DNA of 64,000 bases from JAFGPL01 sp963781805 (GTDB lineage Bacteria; Bacteroidota; Bacteroidia; Bacteroidales; UBA10428), in NCBI GenBank assembly GCA_963781805.1, contig CAWAHF010000004.1, positions 2,170,001 to 2,234,000 of the forward strand, given 5' to 3'. The notes beneath the pieces were generated by a model. It did not search any database and had not been told where the DNA came from. It was given only the letters and a program-made list of their open reading frames with translations. Positions 42,111-51,723 of this stretch are shown piece after piece; the stretch's first letter is position 1, and every line of letters starts with the position of its first letter. The translations under genes were made by a program, and so were the position numbers.

Positions 42111-42932
42111 CTAGTATTGTTCCTTTTCATTAGGAAAATCTGATTTCTTTACATCAATAATATAATTTTCCACAGCGCCCTTAATTTCAGCAAACAAATT
42201 ATGGTATCTCCTTAAAAACCGAGGAGAAAACTCCTGTGTTATACCAAGCATATCATGAATAACCAATACCTGACCATCGACCCACTTACCCGCTCCAATA
42301 CCTATAATAGGTATTTTCAATTCAGAAGCAACTTTTTGTCCCAGTTGTGCCGGAACTTTTTCAAGCACAATACTAAAACAACCTGTTTCTTCGAGAATAT
42401 GGGCATCTTCGAGTAATTTATCAGCTTCGTCCTTGTCTTTTGCCCTGACAACATACGTACCGAATTTATGAATTGATTGCGGTGTAAGTCCCAGGTGTCC
42501 CATTACAGGAATCCCGGCTGAAAGAATCCGTTCGACTGATTCCCGGATTTCTTTACCTCCTTCCAGCTTTACCGCTCCTGCTCCAGTTTCCTTCATTATC
42601 TTAATAGACGAATTCAGCGCCTCCTTGGAATTTCCCTGGTACGTTCCGAAAGGAAGATCCACCACTACAAATGCCCTCTTAACACCTCTGACAACCGATG
42701 ATGCATGGTATATCATCTCATTCAGCGTAATTGGGAGCGTAGTTTCATAACCTGCCATCACATTCGAAGCAGAATCGCCCACAAGTATGACATCAATTCC
42801 GGCACTGTCAATTATTCTTGCCGTCGAATAATCGTATGCTGTAAGCATCGAAATTTTTTCACCCATCAGTTTCATTTTTTGCAATACATGGGTGGTAATT
42901 TTAATTGGTTTATCTTTTAACGTAGCTGGCAT
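42111..42932 (-). CDS. panB: 3-methyl-2-oxobutanoate hydroxymethyltransferase
   Basis: 273 residues. Family signatures: MLTAYDYSTARIIDSAGID, ILVGDSASNVMAGYETTLP (metal ligand Asp), FVVVDLPFGTYQ, AVKLEGGKEI, PVMGHLGLTPQSIHKFG, PIIGIGAGKWVDGQVLVIHD. First step of pantothenate synthesis, adding a hydroxymethyl group to 2-oxoisovalerate with methylenetetrahydrofolate. No neighbouring pantothenate genes in the window. Confidence 0.97.
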   Translation of the reverse strand: MPATLKDKPIKITTHVLQKMKLMGEKISMLTAYDYSTARIIDSAGIDVILVGDSASNVMAGYETTLPITLNEMIYHASSVVRGVKRAFVVVDLPFGTYQGNSKEALNSSIKIMKETGAGAVKLEGGKEIRESVERILSAGIPVMGHLGLTPQSIHKFGTYVVRAKDKDEADKLLEDAHILEETGCFSIVLEKVPAQLGQKVASELKIPIIGIGAGKWVDGQVLVIHDMLGITQEFSPRFLRRYHNLFAEIKGAVENYIIDVKKSDFPNEKEQY

Positions 42933-43177
42933 AGAAGATTATATTATGGTTAAAATGCAAAGTTTACAAATAATATTGAAGTTTCTGCATGATACGGCAA
43001 TTTTTATACAATCAGACAAAATTCTGCCTTTTTGTCACATTTCAGACAATAGTTTTTTAAATGTAATTATTCAACGGCGTAAATATGACAGAAAACAAAA
43101 GTGGCATAATCATTGACTGGTATTATAAAGTAAAAATTTAAAATTATTAATATCATAATATTATAAATATTCATAGC

Positions 43178-45091
43178 ATGGCTAAAATAATCGGAATAGA
43201 CTTAGGAACAACAAATTCATGTGTAGCCGTAATGGAAGGAAATGAACCGGTTGTAATTCCTAACAGTGAAGGTAAAAGAACAACTCCGTCGATTGTTGCA
43301 TTTATTGAAAACGGAGAACGGAAAGTTGGAGATCCTGCCAAAAGACAGGCTATTACAAATCCGCAGAAAACCGTTTTTTCCATCAAACGTTTCATGGGTG
43401 AAACCTATGACAAGGTTCAGAAAGAGATTAAAAGAGTTTCATATAAGGTGATAAAGGGAGATAATAATACTCCAAGGGTTGAGATAGATGACCGAAAATA
43501 TACACCCCAGGAAATCTCTGCAATGATATTGCAGAAGATGAAAAAGACAGCCGAGGATTACCTGGGACAGGAAGTTACCGATGCTGTTATCACAGTACCT
43601 GCGTACTTTAGCGATTCTCAACGTCAGGCTACCAAGGAAGCAGGAGAAATTGCCGGATTAAAAGTAAAAAGAATTATTAATGAACCAACGGCTGCTTCAC
43701 TGGCATATGGTCTTGACAAGAAAAATAAGGACATTAAGATTGCAGTGTTTGACCTTGGCGGTGGAACATTTGATATTTCCATTCTCGAATTGGGCGATGG
43801 TGTTTTTGAAGTAAAGTCGACTAATGGCGATACACACCTGGGCGGCGATGATTTCGACCATGTAATCATTGACTGGCTTGCAGAAGAATTTCTTAAGGAC
43901 GAAGGTATTGATTTGAGAAAAGATCCTATGGCTTTGCAACGTTTGAAAGAAGCTGCTGAAAAAGCAAAAATTGAATTATCAAGCTCTTCCACAACCGAGA
44001 TAAATCTTCCATATATCATGCCTGTAGATGGTATTCCGAAGCACCTGGTGAAAAATCTTACAAGAGCCAAATTTGAAAGCCTGACGGATAGTCTGATTCA
44101 ATCGACCATTGAACCATGCCGTAAAGCAATGAAAGATGCAGGTTTAAACACCTCAGACATTGATGAAGTTATTCTTGTCGGTGGTTCTACCAGGATACCT
44201 GCTGTTCAGGATGTTGTTGAAAAATTCTTTGGTAAAAAGCCATCCAAGGGAGTGAATCCTGACGAGGTTGTAGCTGTTGGCGCAGCAATTCAGGGTGGCG
44301 TGCTTACCGGTGAAGTAAAAGATGTACTTTTACTGGATGTTACACCTCTATCGCTGGGTATTGAAACCATGGGCAGTGTAATGACAAGACTAATTGAAGC
44401 AAATACCACTATTCCTACCAAGAAAACAGAAGTATTTACTACAGCTGCGGATAATCAACCATCTGTTGAAATTCATATACTTCAGGGTGAAAGACCCATG
44501 GCAGGAGATAATAAAACCATCGGCAGGTTCCATCTTGATGGTATTCCACCGTCACCCCGGGGAATTCCTCAAATTGAAGTTACTTTCGACATTGATGCAA
44601 ACGGAATCCTTCATGTTGCTGCAAAGGATAAAGGCACAGGCAAACAACAAAGCATCCGGATTGAAGCATCCACAGGACTGACAGATGCTGAAATTGAAAA
44701 GATGAAAGAGGAGGCCAAAGCACACGAATCAGAAGATAAAGCCAAAAGAGAACGTATTGACAAGCTCAATGCGGCTGATAGTTTGATTTTCCAAACAGAA
44801 AAACAACTGAAGGAATTTGGAGACAAATTACCGGCAGACAAAAAAGGACCGATTGAAAAAGCATTAGAGGAATTGAAAACTGCTCATAAAAATCAGGATA
44901 TTGAAGCCATTGATCGTGCCACAGCAGAACTTAACAGTGTATGGCAGAAAGCATCGGAAGAAATGTACAAAGCCAGTCAGGGAGCAGGCGCTGAAGCAGG
45001 CGAACAGCAGTCATCCACAGAAAATAAAGATGCCGGTTCCAAAGGTCCCGATGATGAAGTAACCGATGTGGATTTTGAAGAAGTAAAATAA
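43178..45091 (+). CDS. dnaK: Chaperone DnaK (Hsp70)
   Basis: 637 residues, full length. Nucleotide-binding domain with IGIDLGTTNSCVAVMEG, VPAYFSDSQRQATKEAG, AVFDLGGGTFDISIL and ILVGGSTRIPAVQ. The linker KDVLLLDVTPLSLGIE leads to the substrate-binding domain, helical lid and an acidic C-terminus ending DDEVTDVDFEEVK, the co-chaperone-binding tail. ATP-driven folding of client proteins. Stand-alone here, with no dnaJ or grpE next to it. No CIRCE element was seen upstream. A terminator follows at 45113. Confidence 0.98.
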   Translation: MAKIIGIDLGTTNSCVAVMEGNEPVVIPNSEGKRTTPSIVAFIENGERKVGDPAKRQAITNPQKTVFSIKRFMGETYDKVQKEIKRVSYKVIKGDNNTPRVEIDDRKYTPQEISAMILQKMKKTAEDYLGQEVTDAVITVPAYFSDSQRQATKEAGEIAGLKVKRIINEPTAASLAYGLDKKNKDIKIAVFDLGGGTFDISILELGDGVFEVKSTNGDTHLGGDDFDHVIIDWLAEEFLKDEGIDLRKDPMALQRLKEAAEKAKIELSSSSTTEINLPYIMPVDGIPKHLVKNLTRAKFESLTDSLIQSTIEPCRKAMKDAGLNTSDIDEVILVGGSTRIPAVQDVVEKFFGKKPSKGVNPDEVVAVGAAIQGGVLTGEVKDVLLLDVTPLSLGIETMGSVMTRLIEANTTIPTKKTEVFTTAADNQPSVEIHILQGERPMAGDNKTIGRFHLDGIPPSPRGIPQIEVTFDIDANGILHVAAKDKGTGKQQSIRIEASTGLTDAEIEKMKEEAKAHESEDKAKRERIDKLNAADSLIFQTEKQLKEFGDKLPADKKGPIEKALEELKTAHKNQDIEAIDRATAELNSVWQKASEEMYKASQGAGAEAGEQQSSTENKDAGSKGPDDEVTDVDFEEVK

Positions 45092-45112
45092 TTAGACATA
45101 GGTTTAATCTAT

Positions 45113-45144
45113 AAGGGAATCTGTTATTCAGTTTCCCTTTTTTG
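45113..45144 (+). terminator. Terminator of dnaK
   Basis: AAGGGAA ... TTTCCCTT stem followed by T run (TTTTTTG). Confidence 0.75.
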
Positions 45145-45336
45145 TTTTCGGTTAGCTCTTAACTTAAGCGGGAATAATGTAAAGCAATGAAGATATAAAT
45201 TTAAATACCTATTGAAACCATGTCGTTAATATTGTTTGTGGAAATTCTGGAAGTATCTTTATCTTCCGTGACTATAGCTGAAATTGAATCGAAATGCTAA
45301 ATCCGAATCTTATCGCCCCGTAGCACTTTATTGTTT

Positions 45337-48033
45337 TTAGTTAAGAAGTTGTTCTTTCATTTTAGTTAGTAGTATTTCTCTTTTAATAGGTTTGCTGATA
45401 AAATCATTACAACCACATGCAAATGCTTTGGTTTTATCCTCCTCGGTAGTAAATGCAGTTTGGGCTATAATATATAAATCAGGCCTAAACTCTTTAATTT
45501 TTTTTGTGGCTTCGAAGCCATCCATCTCAGGCATTTTTATATCCATCAATACCAAATCAATTTGCGGGTTAGATTTACATTTCTCAACGGCTTCGAGACC
45601 ATTTAGAGCCCTGATAATAATAATTTTCACGTCTGAAAAAAATTCTTCCAGGAGCATAAAGTTAGAATCTTCATCCTCAGCAATTAACAATGTTTTTAGC
45701 TTTTCAAATTCAAAACTTAATTCATTACCCGAGAGCTTCTCTGATATTTCTTTCGAGGTTACCTTTTTGTAAGGAAGTGTGAAATAGAATATAGTACCTC
45801 TATTTGCTTTGGAAGTTAACCAAATTTTGCCGCCAAGCATTTCAACATATGCTTTTGAGATAGACAAACCCAGGCCGGAACCGCCATATTTACGTGAATC
45901 AGTGGTTTCAATCTGACGAAAGCGTTTAAATATTTCTTCGTGCATCCCGGAAGATATACCTATTCCTGAATCTTCCACATAAAATTCCAGTTGAGTATCT
46001 TTAAGTGTATATCCAAAATTGATATAACCCTGTTGAGTGAATTTAAATGCATTATTTACAAGGTTGCTGAGTATTTGTGTTAGCTTGGTTGCATCAGTAA
46101 TAATTATTGATTCATCATCGGCCAACCATGTTTTAAAGTCAAGCTTAATATTTTTTTCCCTGGCTTTAGAATTGAATTGGTCATTGATAAGTTTGCATAC
46201 TAAATTGATGTTGATTTCATTTTCCTGAATTTTTTCCTGCCCGGCTTCGATAGAGGCAATGCTTACGATATCAGAAATAATGGAAAGCAACTGGTCGCTG
46301 CTTTGTGTAATTATATCGGCGAAATGTTCGCGTTTTTCCGGAGGTAAATCGGGATTGCGAAGAAAACCTGAAAAGCCAACAATGGCATTAAGTGGGGTTC
46401 TGATTTCGTGTGAGATATTGTGCAGGAAGGCGGTTTTCAGGTGGTCGCTTTCTTCGGCTTTATTTTTGGCAATGATTAGCTCAGCCCTCGCTAACTTTCG
46501 TTCAGTAATATCCCTGCAACTACCATATACTAAACCTCCCGGAAGAATAACAGAATTTAAATCCGTCGAAATGAAGTTACCATCCTTTTTAAGAAGTTCA
46601 ATTTCTGCAAAAACCTTACCCTCTGTCCCTAATCGTTTGAAAATCTCAAGATATTCATTAATTCTGCTTTTGGGCGCTATATCAATAATTGTTTTATCCC
46701 TCATCTCTTCTGATGTAAAACCAAGTAAAGTAGTAACTGCTTTGTTGATGTATAGGTATTTACCATTTTGATCAGCAATAAAAATAGCATCAGCCGAGTT
46801 CTCCGTAATTGATTTGAATTTTTCTTCGCTTTCTCTTAATGCTTCTTCTACCTGCTTGCGTAAGGTGATATCATGAAGTACACTAAGCATACATTTCACC
46901 TCACGCAATTGAATAATTTCACCGGAAATTAAACCGGTAAAAATCTCCTTTGATTTTTTTCTGAAATTTGCTTCAAAATTCAGTACCCTGCCGGATTTCT
47001 GCAGCTCATCAATAAATTTATTGCGGTCATCTATGCTTTCCCAAAAATTCAGTTCAATGGATGATTTACCAATAACTTCTTCTTTTGAATAATCCCCGAT
47101 CCTCGAAATGCTCTCATTTACATCAATGATTTTTCCATCATCAATCGAAGATATCATTATTATATCAGGACTGTTCTGAAAGGCTTTGGAAAATTTTTCT
47201 TCGCTTTTTATTATTGCCTCTTCCATCTGTTTGCGTTCGGAAACATCCCTAAAGATCACGAGGAGATAATTTTTACCAGCAATTGGAATAATAGTAGAGC
47301 TGAGATCAGCAATAAAAATGTCTCCGTTTTTACGTTTAAACCCAACATCACCGCGAGCGTTATTTTTTTCTGTACTCATCGTGTTTATCTGCTCAAAAAT
47401 GAAAGGGAAGTCTTCTTTGGTATGTATATCTGTGATCTCCAGATTATTAAATTCATCTTGCTTATAACCAAGCATTTGCGCACACGATGCATTACACATA
47501 AAAAACTTTCTGGTTTTCAGGTCGATAAGAAACATCCCATCGTTGGCATTATCGAATATAACCCTGCATTTCTCTTCCGACTCTTTTAATGCTTTTTCAG
47601 CGAGCTTACGTTCTGTAATATCCCTGATTGATAACTGATAAGCAGGTTTCTTAAGCCAAACAACTTTAACTATACGCAATTCCACATCAATATACAAGCT
47701 TCCGTTATTAACCGTAAGGATGTCTGTTGTTTTATCTGTTGAAACGGGAACACCGAACGGGTAACCAAGAAAGTCATTCTTACTTCTGCCGAAAAGCTTC
47801 TCGGCAGCGGGATTCACATAGAGTACAGTGCCCTCAGTATCCACAATAACAATACCATCTGCATTATTATCAATAATTGCAGAAAGATTTTTTTCTGATA
47901 TGTTAAGGGCATCTTCGGTCACGTATTGAACCGACATAATTTTTTCAAGACTGTTTATTCTATCCTGAAGCTTGCTTACCTGCTCAATAAGTTGCTCTTT
48001 GGTCAAATCTTTATTTTCCAGGTTTGCGTCCAT
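45337..48033 (-). CDS. Hybrid sensor histidine kinase, four PAS domains and receiver
   Basis: 898 residues. N-terminal coiled coil (about 10-35), four PAS domains in series (about 45-150, 155-275, 280-395, 405-520; each ends in DITERK-like linkers), HisKA with HNISHEIRTPLNAIVGF (phospho-His), HATPase with VNNAFKFT, DSGIGI, GLGLSISK, and a C-terminal receiver with LLIAEDEDSN and LVLMDIKMPEMDG (phospho-Asp). No membrane span, so a cytosolic sensor. It lies 11 bases downstream of kaiC on the same strand, so it is the likely output kinase of the KaiB-KaiC group. Ligands of the PAS domains unknown. Confidence 0.93.
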   Translation of the reverse strand: MDANLENKDLTKEQLIEQVSKLQDRINSLEKIMSVQYVTEDALNISEKNLSAIIDNNADGIVIVDTEGTVLYVNPAAEKLFGRSKNDFLGYPFGVPVSTDKTTDILTVNNGSLYIDVELRIVKVVWLKKPAYQLSIRDITERKLAEKALKESEEKCRVIFDNANDGMFLIDLKTRKFFMCNASCAQMLGYKQDEFNNLEITDIHTKEDFPFIFEQINTMSTEKNNARGDVGFKRKNGDIFIADLSSTIIPIAGKNYLLVIFRDVSERKQMEEAIIKSEEKFSKAFQNSPDIIMISSIDDGKIIDVNESISRIGDYSKEEVIGKSSIELNFWESIDDRNKFIDELQKSGRVLNFEANFRKKSKEIFTGLISGEIIQLREVKCMLSVLHDITLRKQVEEALRESEEKFKSITENSADAIFIADQNGKYLYINKAVTTLLGFTSEEMRDKTIIDIAPKSRINEYLEIFKRLGTEGKVFAEIELLKKDGNFISTDLNSVILPGGLVYGSCRDITERKLARAELIIAKNKAEESDHLKTAFLHNISHEIRTPLNAIVGFSGFLRNPDLPPEKREHFADIITQSSDQLLSIISDIVSIASIEAGQEKIQENEININLVCKLINDQFNSKAREKNIKLDFKTWLADDESIIITDATKLTQILSNLVNNAFKFTQQGYINFGYTLKDTQLEFYVEDSGIGISSGMHEEIFKRFRQIETTDSRKYGGSGLGLSISKAYVEMLGGKIWLTSKANRGTIFYFTLPYKKVTSKEISEKLSGNELSFEFEKLKTLLIAEDEDSNFMLLEEFFSDVKIIIIRALNGLEAVEKCKSNPQIDLVLMDIKMPEMDGFEATKKIKEFRPDLYIIAQTAFTTEEDKTKAFACGCNDFISKPIKREILLTKMKEQLLN

Positions 48034-48044
48034 TACATGATAAC

Positions 48045-49559
48045 TTATTCTTCATATCTCTTTCCGAATATTATTCCTTCCTTATTAACCTCATACTGGA
48101 AAATATCATTGGAATGCCAGGACCCCCTCATCTTAAGTATATTTAATATCCTTTTTACCCGTTGTCCTCTTTCTACATAAATTAAAAGTACTATCCCGTC
48201 AACAATTGGTTTTAGTTGTATTAAATTGGGATCAAGTGCAGATAATAGCTGCCCTTTTTCTGCGCCAAAATTAGTACCGGAAAGATAATTCATCAGACAG
48301 GTAATGCCTTTGTTTTTGAAAAACCCGGATGCCTGTATCAAAAATTGGCGAACCAACTCATCGTCCATCGTGGCAGACTTTAAGCTGGAGATTGAATCAA
48401 GCACTACTCTTGTTGCCCCAATTTTGTTTACAGCGTTCACTATTTCAAAGAGCAGTTTATCATTTGATATATCAATCAAACTGGGGCAAACAAAAGACAA
48501 TTTCCCTTCCTCTTCAAATTTGTCAAAGTCAAAGCCAAATTCCCGGGCAGTTTTTTTTACTTGTTCAACCGGCTCGTCCAACGTAACAATAACTGCACTT
48601 CTGCCATCTTTGATGCCCTGAACTATAAAATGCATGCCAAACAATGTTTTGCCTGTTCCGGTATTTCCTGAAATTAAAACCATATGTCCCTGAGGAATTC
48701 CACCACCCATAGCCTCATCTACACCCATTATTCCTAATTTTTCCCGGTTTTTAAAATCGGTTTTGGAAACGATGCGATCCACTTCTATTTTCGGAAAAAT
48801 TTCTAATCCATTATTGGTAATATTAAACTCTGCCACGCCGCTCCGGTATCCAACGCCCCTGATTTTTTTTATAAACATTTTACGCAGAAATTGCTGTTGC
48901 CCGCGTTCCAAAGCCAATTCCACCACCCCGTCTGCAACATATTCCTCCACCCCATAACGAGAAAGGCTATTTTCACGTTCACCGGTTTTCTCTGCTGTAA
49001 TTACACTTGTTACCCCAAGTCTTTTTAATTCATCACAGATATGATAAATCACCTCGCGGATAGCGTCTTTATTGGAAAATTTAAGAAAAAGCATGCTTAG
49101 GGAGTCAATGGCAACGCGTTTTGCATTTACCTTCTCTATAGCAAACTTAATCCTTTCGACCAAAGGTGTGAGGTCGTATTGACCGGATATCATGGTTGGT
49201 GCGTTATCCGGAGAAATATCAACAAAGACTAGTTTCTTTTGCCTGATCAGCGTATCAAAATCCCAGCCGAAATTTTTCACATTCTTTATTATATCGTGAG
49301 GATGCTCCTCAAAAGTAACAAACACACCATTTTCGTTATACTCGGTTATTCCCCGGTAAAGAAACTCATTGGTAAAAACAGTCTTCCCGGTTCCGGTTGA
49401 ACCTGTTATTAATAAAGACCTGCCCTTCGGAACCCCGCCTTCCAGCACTGCATCAAACCCCCGAATACCGGTGGGCGTTTTTTCTACACCGCCAATTACA
49501 GCTAATGAATTATTCGTTGACTTTGCATTAACTGGAATATCCATTTTTTTTGCAGCCAT
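48045..49559 (-). CDS. kaiC: KaiC-family double-domain RecA-like ATPase
   Basis: 504 residues. Two RecA-like domains, Walker A GSTGTGKT (53-60) and GNTGTGKT (298-305). CI has the catalytic pair Glu84-Glu85, while CII has Asp328-Glu329. The CII region aligned to the cyanobacterial phosphosites Ser431/Thr432 reads Lys450-Pro451 (LIQLKPIVDG), so those residues are absent and clock-type phosphorylation at them cannot occur. KMRGSWH near 477 aligns the register. Adjacent to kaiB (24 bases) and a hybrid kinase. No kaiA seen. Likely a non-circadian or hourglass-type ATPase switch. Confidence 0.93.
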   Translation of the reverse strand: MAAKKMDIPVNAKSTNNSLAVIGGVEKTPTGIRGFDAVLEGGVPKGRSLLITGSTGTGKTVFTNEFLYRGITEYNENGVFVTFEEHPHDIIKNVKNFGWDFDTLIRQKKLVFVDISPDNAPTMISGQYDLTPLVERIKFAIEKVNAKRVAIDSLSMLFLKFSNKDAIREVIYHICDELKRLGVTSVITAEKTGERENSLSRYGVEEYVADGVVELALERGQQQFLRKMFIKKIRGVGYRSGVAEFNITNNGLEIFPKIEVDRIVSKTDFKNREKLGIMGVDEAMGGGIPQGHMVLISGNTGTGKTLFGMHFIVQGIKDGRSAVIVTLDEPVEQVKKTAREFGFDFDKFEEEGKLSFVCPSLIDISNDKLLFEIVNAVNKIGATRVVLDSISSLKSATMDDELVRQFLIQASGFFKNKGITCLMNYLSGTNFGAEKGQLLSALDPNLIQLKPIVDGIVLLIYVERGQRVKRILNILKMRGSWHSNDIFQYEVNKEGIIFGKRYEE

Positions 49560-49583
49560 AATGAATTTATTTTTTGGTGTATA

Positions 49584-49871
49584 CTATTTTTTGTTTTGTG
49601 GGAACATATCCAACCCAAGGAGGACTTTTTCTTTCTCAGATAAATCGCCAATAATTTTTCTTAATGGTTCAGGCAGCTTCCTTATTAAAGTAGGTACAGC
49701 CAGAATCTTATCGTCTTCAGCCAACTGCGGAAATATTAATACATCTATCACCTGCAATTCAAATACGGTTTCTGATTCCTGTGCAATAATTTCTTTTATA
49801 TTTTTTATTGCCAGCTCGCTGGTAACGCTGGAACCTATAACATACAGTTTCAATATATATTTCTTCGGCAT
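49584..49871 (-). CDS. kaiB: KaiB-family protein
   Basis: 95 residues, near the family size of 100. Thioredoxin-like core with YILKLYVIGSSVTSELAIKN, ELQVIDVLIFPQLAEDDKIL, AVPTLIRKLPEPLRKIIGDL and LLGLDM all typical. It binds KaiC, and in fold-switched form can compete with kinase partners. First gene of the kaiB-kaiC-kinase operon on the - strand. Confidence 0.93.
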   Translation of the reverse strand: MPKKYILKLYVIGSSVTSELAIKNIKEIIAQESETVFELQVIDVLIFPQLAEDDKILAVPTLIRKLPEPLRKIIGDLSEKEKVLLGLDMFPQNKK

Positions 49872-50392
49872 TTTATTCTTCGATTTAATTGAAATTTAAC
49901 GATTTGTACGATCTATACTAAAGTTAGGAAATAAAATACAGAAATACAATAAGATATTGCATCTTACCAAAATTGTATAAACCTTTTCACGAAGCAGGCG
50001 TGGTGGGAAGAAAGCAAGTGATTGGCAGCGAGATACTGCCAAACTTTTGCGTAACTCACCTAATTAAAAATTTTAATGGCGCTCCCCGTTAACAATGGGA
50101 CAGGCAGTGAACTCTCCGCCAGCTGGCAGATTGGTCAATGTCGTTTAGTTAAGGAAATAGGCTTCGACTCCGCTCAGCCTGACCGATGATCATGGCTGTC
50201 ACACTGAGACCTTGATAGCGATAAATCACTATTTATTAATAAGTTGACACGATAGTCAGCCTGAGCGTAGTCGAAGGCTCGTATTGCGTGTCATTAGCAG
50301 CGTAGTCGAAGTGTGTCTATTTAGTTTGTAGGCTTTACTAAACGACATTGGGCAGATTGGTTGTTCGGGAAGTTATTTGTTTTTTAATTGTT
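49872..50392. other. Intergenic region holding a MITE-like element
   Basis: No gene. Contains the 215-bp inverted-repeat element at 50136-50350 with its 11-bp direct repeats; the rest is AT-rich and unremarkable. Confidence 0.6.
50136..50350. mobile_element. MITE-like element with 14-bp inverted repeats and 11-bp flanking repeats
   Basis: Perfect terminal inverted repeats CAATGTCGTTTAGT (50136-50149) and ACTAAACGACATTG (50337-50350). The direct repeat GGCAGATTGGT flanks it immediately at 50125-50135 and 50351-50361, a probable target duplication. Inside are inverted copies of GCTTCGACTCCGCTCAGCCTG and AGCCTGAGCGTAGTCGAAGG, a dispersed palindrome type. No gene of its own. Confidence 0.7.
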
Positions 50393-51400
50393 TTAGGTTG
50401 ATTTATAAAAAATCTTACCCGTAACTAAAAGGCCTGCAAAAACAAATACAGCAAAAGTTAAGCTACTAAAAGCCAATTGCATTCCACCAGATAAAATGTG
50501 TCCACTGGTGCAACCTCCCGCCATTCTAGCTCCAACTATTAATATAAATCCACCGATAAAAGCCCAAATGCCCCTGTTTATATGAGAAGTTCCTTTGTGT
50601 TTTTTCCAATTATCATGAATTAGAATAAGTTTGAACTCTTTTTTTATTAATGAAATAGTAAGTCCTGCAATAAAAGCACCTGCTAAAAATATAAGTTCCC
50701 AATTTCCGGGCGTTTTTATTTTACCAAAATAATCATTATTAGTAACACCTGAAATTAAATCAGCAACATAAGGATATGATGTAGACGCTCCAATTGGTCT
50801 GTTGGCAACGAAGGATGAAAATACGATAACATCTAGTACAGCTAATGCAATGCCTGAAAATATCCATTTTTTAGTTTTTGTTTTATCTATTTTATGCAAT
50901 CCAAAAGCTAAGAATATAAAAATAGCGCCAATTAGAAAAATAAGAATAAAAAATAATGTTCTTGATTCAACAAGTGAATTTAACGAAATTGCACCTAAAT
51001 TCGGGCCTAAAACAGGTTGAATAAAAGGTAAAACTAACGTGTAAAAAAGGCCCCCTAACAGTCCTCCAATAATGCCAATAAAAGCATCAATAGAACCTTC
51101 ACCAAGGGATATTGCTAATGTACCGGGACAATATCCTAAAATTGCCATGCCTGTTCCGAAAATTAATCCGCCCAAAATTAATCCTCCGGCAATAAAAGGT
51201 TTTACATGATAGGACGCGAATCCAAATGCTATTTCTATATTAAGTAATATAATTCCAATTCCTATCGCTAATGCAATTGCTTTGGCAACTGAAAAATTTT
51301 CTCTTATTGCCAGTCCACTAATCACATTAAATTTATTCAGACTTGCATATTGTAATGTTGCACCGAATAAAATTCCCAAAATCAAAATTAGTATTGTCAT
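50393..51400 (-). CDS. YeeE/YedE-family sulfur-compound transporter
   Basis: 335 residues, about ten membrane spans in two similar halves. Conserved Cys motifs are in FGTGMAILGYCPGTLAISLGEG (half 1) and ARMAGGCTSGHILSGG (half 2), as in the thiosulfate transporter TsuA. It probably imports thiosulfate or a related sulfur compound. The tsuB partner is not adjacent. A stand-alone gene. Confidence 0.85.
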   Translation of the reverse strand: MTILILILGILFGATLQYASLNKFNVISGLAIRENFSVAKAIALAIGIGIILLNIEIAFGFASYHVKPFIAGGLILGGLIFGTGMAILGYCPGTLAISLGEGSIDAFIGIIGGLLGGLFYTLVLPFIQPVLGPNLGAISLNSLVESRTLFFILIFLIGAIFIFLAFGLHKIDKTKTKKWIFSGIALAVLDVIVFSSFVANRPIGASTSYPYVADLISGVTNNDYFGKIKTPGNWELIFLAGAFIAGLTISLIKKEFKLILIHDNWKKHKGTSHINRGIWAFIGGFILIVGARMAGGCTSGHILSGGMQLAFSSLTFAVFVFAGLLVTGKIFYKST

Positions 51401-51723
51401 TGTAATCTCATTTTAAATATTTATAAATCAAGTTATTTTCAATTCGCTTTAATTGCAGCTAACCAATATATAAACGAACTATTATTCACCTTATCGCTTC
51501 AAAGGTTGTCATTTATTTATTAGTTTAAAAACAGCAAATTACAAAATATTTTTTTAACCGGAGATCAGTTCACCGTGATTATTATCAACGGAATGTGAAC
51601 AGGAAGAATATCAACCTAATAATTCCTGTTACCTGTTGGCAATAAATTTTACAATTCACCGCTATAAAACTTAAAAGCATTATTTATAATTTTAACTTTA
51701 TAAATTATTAACCAATTTACCTG
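51401..51723. other. Gene-free divergent spacer
   Basis: 323 bases between divergent genes. AT-rich; no gene, no strong hairpin seen. It must contain both promoters. Confidence 0.5.

Noticed and set aside
43110..43177. CIRCE-type heat-shock operator upstream of dnaK
   Set aside because: No inverted repeat of the TTAGCACTC type is seen in the 70 bases before the start.
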